A stretch of DNA of 64,000 bases. It comes from an uncultured Mycoplasmatota bacterium. Lineage in GTDB: Bacteria > Bacillota_I > Bacilli_A > Mycoplasmatales > Mycoplasmoidaceae. How positions within the stretch are numbered: the first letter of the stretch is position 1; each line of letters opens with the position of its first letter. The stretch is from assembly GCA_949517355.1 (NCBI GenBank), contig CATDIL010000001.1, forward strand, positions 124,001 through 188,000, written 5' to 3'. Positions 52,672 to 63,402 of this stretch are shown here, in pieces. The notes beneath the pieces are model-generated. The model made no database searches, was not told the origin of the DNA, and saw nothing but the letters and a program-made list of their open reading frames with translations. A program made the position numbers and the translations under genes.

Positions 52672-54354
52672 TTACTTAGAGAAAATTATAGTGGTAATCA
52701 CTAGCGGACGCTTATCAAACTTTTTCTCGAATTGTTTAGAAACAACCTTACGAACATAAAGTTTGAACTCTTTAACATCAAAGGTTTTAGCTTCTACTTG
52801 GCCTTTTAAATAAGTATTAAAGTTAGTATTTAACTCTTCATACAACTTATTTAAAATGTCTTCATTGATATCGGTGAAATTAACGACACCAACTGGATCA
52901 AAATTATATTTAATAATTTGTTTAGTAAAATTATCGATTAATAAATTAACTAATACAACTCCAGTTTCTTTCATTTGATCTCTTTCGAATATTGAAGAAG
53001 CTTCATTATCTAATGATCCTAATGAATTAATAAATTGTGGAGAAAGTTTTAAATATTTTTTACCTGTATAATTACCATTTTCAAATTTAACTTGTTCTCC
53101 ATTATCTAATAATAAAACTGAATTCTTGTTTATCCCCATACTTGATGTAAGTTTCTTATATGATTCAAGATTTAAATGTAACCCGCTTACTGGAATAATA
53201 TATTTTGGTTTTAATGCATTAATTAAAAATTTATGATCTTCGTTAGATGCTTTTGTAGGCAATATATTTTTTGGTATTTTATAAATCTCATTAATGTGGG
53301 CACGGTGCAAATTATCAATTAATGAAGCTTCTGATTTTTCATAGCCAAATAATGTATTATTTGCATATACAAAATTATCTGTTGGCAATAAATGAATTTT
53401 TTGGTCTTCTCCGTTTAACACTTTATCTAATTTACTAAAATATTTTTCTAATGATTCAACCAAAACCACAACAGCATTAGGATGTTGTTCCAATTGTGAC
53501 TCATTAATAATTTTTAATCCTTTGATAAAAAAGGTTTTGTTATCTTGCAAATGTTTAAAGGTATAAAAGAACGTTTTACCTGAAATACATACAGGTCTAT
53601 CTTGCGAAGCACACACTCCTAATAAAGATAAAATTCTAAAATATTCAAAATCATAACAAGAAACTATCACTCTTGAATCTTTATGTTCTTGAATAATTTC
53701 TGTAAAGTAATTAATTGTTTGAGTGTTTGGATAAGTGAATCCGCTTGATTCACCCACCAATCCAGCACCAACAATTAATGCTAAACATCTGTTACCATAT
53801 GTCGAAGCAATTTTAATGTAGTTATTAGAAAATAACGATCCCAAAGTTGAATTAACTACAAAATCATCTATATAAATGATTGCTCCATCTTTTGTATCAA
53901 ATACAAAACCAGTAGAATGAGGTATGTAAGACGATGTTTTAAACATCGTTATTATGGCTTTTCCTATTTGTAATGGTTTTAATAAATCTAATACTTTAAT
54001 GTTTAAGTTAAATGTAGTATTGTTGTTATAAAAAGCATTTTTAAAATAGTTATGAATAATGCAACTACCAATGTCGTTAGTATATATTGGAATATTAGGA
54101 ACAAATTTTTCTAAATATTGCAATCCACCAAAGTTTATGTAATTTGCATTACCGATAAAAATACCTTTAATGGAATTTTTGTTGCTAATAATTCAAGAGA
54201 AATCAGGAATTATTTTTTTAATTCCAAGCGAAGCGCTTGTTGGTAAAGATATTCCACAATTGATGATGTATATATCACCATCAATATTTAAGGAATAACA
54301 TGGGCTTTGTTTTTCGTCTAACCCACCGAAACCTAAGAAATCAATTTTTGACAT
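52672..54354 (-). CDS. RNase J-like protein with lost metal site
   Basis: The 560-residue product has RNase J architecture: metallo-beta-lactamase/beta-CASP domains (FLGFGGLDEKQSPCYSLNIDGDIYIINCG, then GAIIYIDDFVV and IVSCYDFEYFRILSL) and a C-terminal domain (LVNLLIDNFTKQIIKYNFDPVG ... KKFDKRPLVITTIIFSK). The catalytic HxHxDH appears as GNANYIN and the later PVHGE(Y/F) as PVSGL. Metal binding and catalysis are therefore probably gone. It may act as an RNase J2-like scaffold. Upstream in the operon of the FtsK-like gene. Confidence 0.82.
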
Positions 54355-54442
54355 AAATAAAAAATTTATTTTATATTAAGTTGGTTTGTATGTTTATTAT
54401 ATATAGAATTAATAAAGCAAAAAAATTTTTGTTTATTTTAAA

Positions 54443-54466
54443 TAAAAAACTCCTATATTAAGGAGT
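54443..54466 (-). terminator. Terminator of the phosphate operon
   Basis: ACTCCT-ATATTA-AGGAGT stem; on the minus strand it is followed by T6, just after the phoU stop. Confidence 0.8.
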
Positions 54467-54472
54467 CTTGAA

Positions 54473-55168
54473 TTATTTTTCGGCTTGTTTTGATTTCTTA
54501 GTAAAGAAAAAGTTAGATTCTTTAATATAAATAAAGTTTTCGGCAATATTAACTGCATGATCTACATTTCTTTCTACGTGTTTGAAAATAATAATAGAAC
54601 CGGTTAAAAAATCAGAAACTTGTTTTGCACTCATATTGTGAATGTACTTAGATAACAAATGCATAGTTTCTTGGTATTTAACTTGATAATTCTTTTGATA
54701 TTTAACTGCTAATTCATAAGTTTCAACTGCTTTTTTATTAATCAAACAATTAATTATTTTTTCAATGTATGTATATGAATCTTTAATTGAATCTAGTAAT
54801 AAACTAAAGATTTTATTATCAATAACCTTATGTGTATTGTAAAATCTCGCTGTACTCATAACATAGTCAGCCATTCTTTCTAAATCTGTAATAGAGTTAA
54901 GAATTGCAATAACAAATCTTAAGTGGTTGCCAACAGGTTGGTTTTTAGAAATTGTCCACATTGCATCATCTAGAATTTCAGCTTCATAATGATTAGATTG
55001 ATCTTCATATTCAAAGAATAATTCTAGTTTCTTTTTACTAATTGTCTTTTCAGCAGATAATGTTTTATAAAGTTCTTTTCAAGACAAAATAACATGTTTT
55101 GCAAAAGTTCTAAATTTTGCAAGTAGTTCATTTTCTGAAGTTTTTAATAATGAATAATTTGCTGACAT
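54473..55168 (-). CDS. phoU: Phosphate signalling/transport regulator PhoU
   Basis: The 231-residue helical protein begins MSANYSLLKTSENELLAKF and has two PhoU repeats. The helices LRFVIAILNSITDLERMADYVMSTARF and GSIIIFKHVERNVDHAVNIAENFIYI carry the conserved E-R-D/H metal-binding pattern. A strong SD (AGGAGGAAAC) sits 8 nt after the pstB stop. It ends the pst operon. Confidence 0.93.
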
Positions 55169-55176
55169 GTTTCCTC

Positions 55177-56133
55177 CTATCCAATCTTTCCTGATATGTA
55201 TTCCCTAGTTTTCTTATTATCAGGAGAAGTAAATATTTTCTTAGTTGGTCCTTTTTCTATCAATCTTCCTTGATAAAAGAACGCTGTATCATCACTGACT
55301 CTTTGTGCTTGAGCCATTGAGTGGGTAACAATGATGATTGTATAATTTTGTCTTAGTTGTAAAACTAACTCTTCAATCTTACTTGTAGCAATTGGATCAA
55401 GACCACTTGTAGGTTCATCCATCAATAATACTTCTGGTTTCAAAGCAATTGCTCTTGCAATACATAATCTTTGTTGTTGACCACCAGATAATGAAGTTCC
55501 TAAATCATATAAATTGTTTTTAACTTCATCTCATAGTGCTGCACCTTTTAACGATTCTTGAACAATATTGTCTAAAGTTTTTTTATCATTAATTCCGTGA
55601 GAACGTGGACCATATGCCACGTTATCATAGATACTCATAGGGAATGGAGATGGTTTTTGGAAAATCATACCAACACGTGTAGTTAACTCTAATGTGTTTA
55701 ATTTAGGAGAACGTAAATTAGTTCCATCATCAAAGAAAATATTTCCAGTGCTATATGTGTTTTCTATTTGATCATTCATTCTATTTAAACATCTTAAGAA
55801 GGTAGATTTACCACAACCTGAAGGACCAATGAAAGCGGTTACTTTATTTCTTGCTATTGATGTATCGATATCAATTAATGCATGTTTCTTTTGATTGCCG
55901 TATCAAAAATTAAAATTTTTAACTTCAAAAATATTATCTCTATTGAAATCTACTTTCTTAGTTTCTAAATCATGTTTAATTCTGTTTTTAGTATTTTTAT
56001 AGATGGCCTTTTGATTAGATGTAAGGGTAAAATAAGAAAGCCAAGATGAAACCTTGCCCATTCTTAATACTTTATTTACTTTATTTGCATCTCTTTGATC
56101 TTGATCAATAGAAGTTTTTTTGCTCTTAGCCAT
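55177..56133 (-). CDS. pstB: Phosphate ABC transporter ATPase PstB
   Basis: The 318-residue ATPase has Walker [20 protein letters not shown] (the PstB-specific continuation), [24 protein letters not shown], signature [15 protein letters not shown], Walker [13 protein letters not shown] and [13 protein letters not shown]. About 65 extra residues, Lys-rich, precede the ATPase domain ([15 protein letters not shown]...). Its ATG overlaps the pstCA stop (TAATG). Confidence 0.97.
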
Positions 56134-58187
56134 TATGTTAAATAAATATATCTATGTATTAATTGTATTTTATTAATAGAATTATTAATTATCTTTTCTT
56201 TAGAAAACAATTTTTTCTTATGAGTTTCGCCCTCTGGTGGAGGTGTCTTCCCTTTCTTTTGTAGTTTCTTTTGTTTTAAAACAAAGTAGTATGGGATTAA
56301 CACATGAGAAATAAGAATAATGATCAAAACAAGAATCATAGTAATGAACGCACATTCATACATTACTGATAACCCTTGAGAAATATCAGCTGTATAAATT
56401 TGATCATAAATTCTTGTAGTTAATGTTTGCCCAGAATTATCTAAAGCAATGCTTCCAGAAGAAGACAAACCACTAGTTAAATATAAAGGAGCAGTTTCTG
56501 CTAAAATTCTTCCAATAGACAAAACAACTGCAGTCGTAATGCCTTGTAATGCAGTTGGAAGAACAATCTTTCTAATTGTTTCTCATTTACCTGCACCTAG
56601 AGCTATTGAGTTTGTTCTTAATTCTTTTGGTACAGATTGTAATGCTTGTTGAATAGTTCTAATAAATGTTGGAAGAATAACAATGAGAATTGTTAATGCT
56701 CCAGCAATCAATGATTTACCAGCAATACCAGCGGAAGACATTCCACATGTTTGGATAAAGAAAATCAAACCAAACATACCAAATAAAATTGAAGGTGTAG
56801 CGCCTAAAGAATCAATAAAGAATAATAAAACTTTTTTAACTTTACCTTGTTTAGCAAATTCATTTAAATAAATTGCAATCATTAATGATAATGGTAATCC
56901 GATACCGATTGCTAAAACAATAATTAATAATGTATTAACAAATGCTTGTCCTGTTGTATTTTTTGCAAAAGAAAAGATTGTTGCATTATTACTTGCTACA
57001 GCAACTCCACCATACCCTAAAATATCAATGGTAATTCACAATAAAAATGACATTGTGATAATCATTGATACTCATTCTCATAGCATTTTTCATACTGTGT
57101 ATGAGTGAGTTAAAAACTTACCACCCTTGACTCTTTTATATAAATATGTGGAAATATCTTTACCATCAAAAGATTTAATTTTAAATATTTTTTTAAATCA
57201 AATTTTTAATGTATTAGGAACAATCATTAATCATTTTGTTATAACTCTAACAAACTTTTGATATCATCCAGACTTTGATGATTTGGGTTTACTAATACTC
57301 ATCACAACTGAATTTAAAATCATAATGAAAATAAATAAGAAAATACCAAATGCAAACAATAATCCTTGAAGAGCAGGGCCACCACCTTCAGCAAACATAT
57401 TTGCAGATATTAAAGCTCCTAATGTTCTTAAATTAGAAGATAATATTCCCCAAAACCCTTGATCAAAAGTGTTGTTAAATCCTTGTGATTGCAAGATCAT
57501 TGATACTGCCATTGTTTCACCAATAGCACGTGCTAAAGCAATAATAATACCAACATAGATACCACCTTTAACTTGTTTCTTAATAACTTTATAGATCGCT
57601 CTGGTTCTAGTATTTCCTAACACCATAGCTGCAGATATTAAATCGTTGTTGGCTCCATCTAATGAGTTAAGTGTTAACGATACCACTGTTGGCAAAATCA
57701 TAAACACTAACATAAATCCAGCAGTTAGCAAGTTATAAGAAGAATCTAAATTAAATATTTTTTTAATTAAAATTCCTAATGATTCAGAAGCAAACAAACC
57801 AAAGATAACTGATGGAATATCTGCTAATAATTCCACAGCTACTCTTGTTGGTTTTTTATATTTTTTAGGCAATCTATATTTAATAAAAATTGCTGTCTTA
57901 ATTCCAATAGGTCCAGCAAGAATAATGGCAATTAATGAAATTAAAATAGTGATACATAGAGGTAATCAAATAGATGCTTTACCTTTATTTAAATCAAATG
58001 TAGAAGTAAATAATATGTTTTTAAATCCATACTCTTTAAAACCAGGAATAGCAGCATAAATAATAAAAATTATCAAAGCAAAAAATACAAGAGCAAACAA
58101 TCATGATAGAGCACACGTAACAACATTAGACGTTCTATCCTGATTTACTTTTTTAGACATTAATTTTTTAGTAGAATTAGTTGCCAT
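56133..58187 (-). CDS. Fused phosphate permease PstC-PstA
   Basis: A single 684-residue frame carries both permeases. The N-terminal half is PstC-like (AVELLADIPSVIFGLFASESLG, GAMVLGNTRT-type EAA loop, ARAIGETMAVSMI). The C-terminal half is PstA-like (LPLSLMIAIYLNEFA, DSLGATPSILFGMFGLIF, ALGAGKWETIRKIVLPTAL, GRILAETAPLYLT). All ORF pieces share one frame and no TAA or TAG intervenes. The fusion is known in M. genitalium/M. pneumoniae relatives. It overlaps pstS by 11 nt. Confidence 0.93.
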
Positions 58188-59304
58188 ATTTAGCTCCAAA
58201 TCAGGTGTTGCCTTGTTGTTTTAATTTAATATCAAAATCAATTGTTAAGTTACCCATACTTTCTTTTTGTTTTTCAGATAAAGCAGCTCCACCGATATTT
58301 TTTCATTCACTAGCATCTAAATTGAGCAATCACAAAATAAAGTCAACTTCATTTTTTTCTTCAATTGAACACATTAAATTTAGTGGTCTGCATCAGTTAT
58401 ATCCTTCATTTAAATTACTTTCGTTGTCTTGAAAGAAAGGCATGCCATTGTAAGAAAATATACCGTAACCTTTCTTTTCAATCAAATCTTTATTTTCTTG
58501 AACAAATCCTGAAGAAAGATATACAACAGATCCTGGTGTGTTGCTCTTTTCAAACATATCTCATGCACGACTGTTAGCTTCATCTGTTTGATAGATTTTT
58601 CATCCATTACCATATGAACCTTCTTCAAATGCTTTTTTAGTTTTATCAGATAATTGGCTATCATTAAAATTAAGTCTAGAATCTGTATAGAACGCATCAG
58701 CTGTTCCTGATGTCATAGAACCGCCGGTTCTAACATAAGGAGTAATATTTACATTAAATTTATCCTTAAGACTTTGATCAGTAATAAAATCAGATAATTT
58801 TGGCTTTGCATTAGCATAATCACCTTCAGTAATTCCAGAAAATGCTTGATATAATTTTGCAATATTATTCTCGTTAATATCAAGAATTGTGTCTAAATTA
58901 ATTGACTCATCTATTGATTTTGGTGGAACATAAATTAAACATATTCCTTCTCACGCAACTGTGTAAGTTTTGATTTGGTTATTTTCTCACAAAACTCCCA
59001 AATCATCCTTTCTTTGGTTAACAATCGTATTGTATGGATCTTTTGAAGCATTGCCAATGTCAGTATATCCTTTTGCTACTTGTTCAATCCCAAAGCCTGA
59101 TCCACCAGCATCTACAGTGATATCTAAATCTTTATGTTCTTCCAAATATTTTTTAGAAAGCTCTTCCACAAACGGTTTTACACCAGAAGACCCAACTGAA
59201 GAAATTGTTGTTTTATTGCTTCAATTTGTAGAAAAAGAAATAACAAATGATAGTAAACCTAAACAACCAATTAATAACAAACTGTTTTTAATTCATCTTT
59301 TCAT
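58177..59304 (-). CDS. pstS: Phosphate-binding protein PstS
   Basis: The 375-residue solute-binding protein has an N-terminal hydrophobic segment (LLLIGCLGLLSFVISF). It holds a possible but very early lipobox (LIGC, Cys 14), so lipidation is uncertain. The PstS core shows ISSVGSSGVKPFVEEL, VDAGGSGFGIEQVAKGYTDIGNASKDPY, TVAWEGICLIYVP and GGSMTSGTADAFY. First gene of pstS-pstCA-pstB-phoU. TATAAT lies about 24 nt before the start. Confidence 0.93.
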
Positions 59305-59443
59305 GATGGCTATTTAAATCTAATCGCATACATTATAGATAAATAAATAATATTTATATATAAATATTAAAAAATTTATTTTTGTTTTATTTCAATATAA
59401 ATTGATTAAATTTTGGAAAAAATTTAAACAAATTTCAAACAAA

Positions 59444-59743
59444 ATGCGAACAGGTTCTTCATCGTTTTATCATATTATTAACAAAGATAATAATATGAAT
59501 TATAAATTTAGTTCTATCATTGAAGTAGGAAAACCGAAATGTTATAAAATCATTAAAAAATGCAATGATATAATAATATTACAACCTATGAAACAAAAGG
59601 CAAACAAACCAGGTAAGTCAAGTATAAAACAAAAGTCTTTAAGACAAATAGTCTTAGAAGGCTTTAAAAGACAAGAAAAATTTAATAGAAAAATTATTAA
59701 TCGTTTAGATAATCTTGTTAAAAAGAACAATCTTAAGGAATAA
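59444..59743 (+). CDS. Small coiled-coil protein, relative of the 31-kb gene
   Basis: The 99-residue product from ATG 59444 (an upstream TTG at 59402 lies against the -10-like TATAAA, so it is disfavoured). It is basic with SLRQIVLEGFKRQEKFNRKI, ending NRLDNLVKKNNLKE, nearly the same tail as the protein at 30940-31218. The N-terminal half differs. Coiled-coil oligomerisation is likely. Function is unknown; a DUF16-like family of mycoplasmas is one possibility. Confidence 0.6.
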   Translation: MRTGSSSFYHIINKDNNMNYKFSSIIEVGKPKCYKIIKKCNDIIILQPMKQKANKPGKSSIKQKSLRQIVLEGFKRQEKFNRKIINRLDNLVKKNNLKE

Positions 59744-59773
59744 CAAAAGACACACTTTTCCTTTAGTGTATTT

Positions 59774-60370
59774 TTAATATTTTGTTTTATTTTTAAGAGC
59801 GTATTTTAATGTAAGAGCGTCTGCATAGTCCAACGCAGAGTTAATAGGTAATCCTAATGCTATTCTAAATACTTGTGCATCACAAACTTGATTCACTATT
59901 TTTTTAATAAAAGCAGCAGTTGATTCTCCGTTTACTGTTCAATTTGTAGCAATAATTACTTCTTTTACTTTGTTTTGTTTAAGCAAATGCATAAATTTCT
60001 TAACAATATCTTGATTTAAATATTCTTTACTTTTAACATTAATTTCTCCATTAAGAATATAGTATTGGCCTGTATATCCGTTTGTTTCTTCGATTTTTTG
60101 TAAATCTTCTTGTGTAGAAACTACGCAAATTTTTGTTTTATCTCTTGATGGGTTAGCGCAGATGTCACATATCTCACCTGAGCAATAATTGTTACAAACT
60201 GAACAAATTTTGATTTTTTGTTTAGCTGTCATTATTCTATTAACGAATTCTTGAATAAATCTCTCGTCTTTTTTAACTAGAAAATGAGCAATCCTTTCTG
60301 CTTGTTTTTTGCCAACACCAGGTAAAGATTTTAATGCGTCTATTAAATAATCAAAATTTGAATCAGTCAT
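59774..60370 (-). CDS. recR: Recombination mediator RecR
   Basis: The 198-residue product has an HhH (ALKSLPGVGKKQAERIAHFLV), Zn finger CSVCNNYCSGEICDIC, a Toprim domain (ICVVSTQEDLQKIEETNGYTGQYYIL, VIIATN) and Walker-like ALGLPINSALDYADALTL. It loads RecA with RecFO. ybaB overlaps its start. Confidence 0.96.
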
Positions 60371-60675
60371 TAGAACAACCCACCCATGCCTTTTGGCATT
60401 GCTGATTGTGTAATAGTGTCTTTTTGTTGAGAAACAGCTTTAATTGCTGCATTAATTGCTTCAGTGACCATATCTTGAAGAGTTGTTTTGTCTTCGGGGT
60501 CAACTAAAACATCATTGATAATGATATTCTTAATTTCTAATTTACCAGTTAATTTAACAATTACTGAAGAATTTTGGTAATTATATTCAAATTCTTTAGC
60601 TTCAAAATCCGCAATCTTCTTGTTCATTTCTCTTTGCATTTTTTGAGCTTGTTGCATTAAATTTTGAAAGTTCAT
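60370..60675 (-). CDS. Nucleoid-associated protein YbaB/EbfC
   Basis: The 101-residue product MNFQNLMQQAQKMQREMNKK... has a helix-sheet-helix order with VKLTGKLEIKNIIINDVLVDP and a C-terminal GMGGLF. It binds DNA and is nearly always next to recR. Stop and recR ATG overlap by 3 nt. The usual dnaX is absent upstream. Confidence 0.95.
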   Translation of the reverse strand: MNFQNLMQQAQKMQREMNKKIADFEAKEFEYNYQNSSVIVKLTGKLEIKNIIINDVLVDPEDKTTLQDMVTEAINAAIKAVSQQKDTITQSAMPKGMGGLF

Positions 60676-60695
60676 ATTGTTAAAATTATAACTAT

Positions 60696-61025
60696 CTATT
60701 TTTTAAGTATTAAATTAAATACTAATGTAATTAGTAAAGAAGCAATAGGAGTAATGATAGCAATAGCAATAATTTTAATCCGATCAGATTTTGCTTCTTT
60801 TTCACTAATTAAAAATTCTAAAGCAGTTAATAGATTGATGGTTTCTTCATCAAGCGTTAATTTTTTAGAATCAAGTTGTAATTTGATATTTAAATATAGC
60901 GCCTTTAAAGAAGATTTGTTTTGCTTCTTATATTTTGTAATGTGTTTTTGAATTTCATTTGGAAACTTTGGTGTTTCTTTCCCAATACCCATTGGAAACT
61001 TATTTAATAAATCTTTTATTTTCAT
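60696..61025 (-). CDS. Small tail-anchored protein of unknown function
   Basis: The 109-residue product has a basic hydrophilic region (FPNEIQKHITKYKKQNKSSLKAL), helix LQLDSKKLTLDEETINLLTALEFLI, and one C-terminal transmembrane helix (IIAIAIITPIASLLITLVFNLI). It sits 20 nt upstream of ybaB, where dnaX often lies, but it is unrelated. Function unknown. Confidence 0.68.
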   Translation of the reverse strand: MKIKDLLNKFPMGIGKETPKFPNEIQKHITKYKKQNKSSLKALYLNIKLQLDSKKLTLDEETINLLTALEFLISEKEAKSDRIKIIAIAIITPIASLLITLVFNLILKK

Positions 61026-61086
61026 ACTTCAATTATAAACTTAGCATTTTCAAATAGTTATATTAATATAAATATAATTTTTAAGT

Positions 61087-62892
61087 ATGAACAATAATAA
61101 CTATACATGAGATTTAGAAGACATTTTAAAGGGTAAATCTCTTGATCAATTATTCAACGAATGAATTAAGATAGAAGAAGAAATTGTTAAGCAATTCCCT
61201 GATTTTTATAAATCATTAAACAATTTTAAGAAATGAATCAAAACTAATGAAAAATCTGAAATTATCTCTAATAGATTATCTAATTACATTTCAAATAATT
61301 ATCAAGAAGATTTGTCTAATCCAAAATGAATTTCTTACATTCAAAAGTTACAAGTAAAAGCTAATGAGTATTCTATTAAACTAAGTAGCTATGACAATGT
61401 TGTTTTAAAAAATGAAAAATTAATCCGTAGCTATCTAACAGATAAATCATTAAAAGAATATCAAAGAGCTTTTAATTTAATTTTTAAAACTAAAAAACAT
61501 TTATTATCAGATGTTGAAGAAAAATTACTATCAAAAGTTTCTATCACTAATGGTGGAGTAGATTCTGCTTTTTCTACTTTAACTGATAATGATATCAAAT
61601 TTAAAGACGCTATTAATTCAAAGGGTAAGCATATCCCTATTAAAACAGTGGCAGATGTTTCAAAATTACTTAAAAGTAATGATCGTGCCCTAAGAAAATC
61701 TACATGAATTAATTTTAACTCTGCTTATCATCAATTTGAATCTACTTTAACTCAAACTTTATATTACAATTACTTAACTTTAAATACTTACGCAAAGTTA
61801 CGTAAATATAAAGACTACATTGATGCTGCAGCTGATGCAGATGAAGTTAAAGAAGATTTAATTCTTCATATTTACAAGATGGTTGAAACATTTAAACCAT
61901 CAGAAGATAAATATTGCAAAAAAGTTAAGGCATTATTAAAGAAACAACTTGGTTTAAAGAAATTAGAACCATGAGATAAAACTGTTGATCTAAGTAAAAA
62001 ACAAGTTAAAGTTACCATAGAACAAACAAAAGAAATGGTTTTAGAATCTTTATCACCTTTAGGTGATGAATATGTTTCTAATATCAAAAAAGCTTTTGAT
62101 GAACGTTGAATTTCTTGATTGCCAAAACCTGGTAAACAAACAGGAGCTTATTCAATTGGTGGCACAAAAGGATTGGATAAATATTACATCTCAATGAATT
62201 TTGATGGCACATTGAGATCTGTTGGTACAATAGCTCATGAATTAGGTCACTCAATGCATTCGCTTTATTTTAATAAAAAACAAAAAGTGTATTCGGATTG
62301 TGCTATTTTCTATGCGGAAATCGCATCAATTGTTAATGAAACATTACTATCACTTTATCTTGTAGATAAATATGAAAATAATAAAGTAATGCAAAGAATG
62401 ATTCTTGATGAATTAATTCATAACTTTTTTGCAACTACTACAAGACAAATTATTTTTTCTAACTTTGAATACGTTGCAAATCAATATGTAAATGAATCAA
62501 AACCTTTTACAAAAGAATCACTAAGAGATCTTTACATTCAAATGATTAAAAAATATGAAGGATTAACCAAACAATCAGAAAAAAAATTAAGATCTGTTGT
62601 TCCTTACACATATAGTTTGTCAACTATCTTTAGAATTTCTCACTTCTATGTCGGCAACTTCTATGTGTATAAATATGCAATTGGTCAAATAGTTGCTATC
62701 TATGTTGCAAGCAGAATTTATGCAAAAGATAAAACTATGTTGAAAAAATATTTTGAGTTTTTATCAAGTGGATGCTCAAAATCACCACTTGAAACAATCA
62801 AAATATTAGGTGTTGATTTATATAGTGATAAACCTTATATTGAATCAAAAAAATTTATTGACAAAATGATAAATAAATTTTCAAAATTATAA
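61087..62892 (+). CDS. pepF: Oligoendopeptidase F (M3B zinc peptidase)
   Basis: The 601-residue product has the zinc site HELGHSMHSLYF with Glu in FYAEIASIVNETLLS. KPGKQTGAYSIGG and YTYSLSTIFRISHFYVGNFYVYKYAIGQ are typical of PepF. It degrades 7-17-residue peptides, supplying amino acids. TATAAT lies 8 nt before ATG 61087, leaderless type. A string of TGA Trp codons breaks naive ORF calls over the N-terminal 340 residues. Confidence 0.96.
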
Positions 62893-62907
62893 AAATATAA
62901 TTTAAGT

Positions 62908-63402
62908 ATGAAAATCGATCTATCTAAAATTTTTGAAATGCAAGCTGCATTAGATAAAACAATTCAAAATAATCATAATGTTACATATCCACAAATTTTT
63001 GAAAAACTAAAATTTGCTTTGTTAGTTGAAACTTGTGAATTAGCAAACGAAATCAGATTCTTCAAATTCTGATCTAATAAACAACCGTCACCTAAAGATG
63101 TTATTTTAGAAGAATATGTAGATGGTATCCATTTTATTACATCTCTTTGCTTAGCAAAGGGGTGTCCAAATTATGTTGAAATTGATGAACACTACGCATC
63201 TGCAAACAAAGAAGAATTAACTGAAATATTTTTAGACTTATCTAGTTCTATTAAAGGACTAAATACAATTCCTGAAATTATGAATTGATATAGAAATTAT
63301 TTAATTCTTGGTATTAAATTAGGTTTTAATATTTCAGAAATCTTAAATTCATATATTAACAAAAATAAAATTAATTTTCAAAGACAAGAAAATAATTATT
63401 AA
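62908..63402 (+). CDS. Dimeric dUTPase (MazG-like)
   Basis: The 164-residue all-alpha pyrophosphatase has FALLVETCELANEIRFFKFW (metal motif E-x2-E), ILEEYVDGIHFITSLCLAKG (second metal motif ExxD) and MNWYRNYLILGIKLGFN. It hydrolyses dUTP to dUMP and thereby limits uracil in DNA. TATAAT ends 6 nt before the ATG. Confidence 0.92.

Noticed and set aside
58177-59304. PstS as a certain lipoprotein
   Set aside because: LIGC comes after only 13 residues and is followed by more hydrophobic sequence, so a signal anchor is equally likely.
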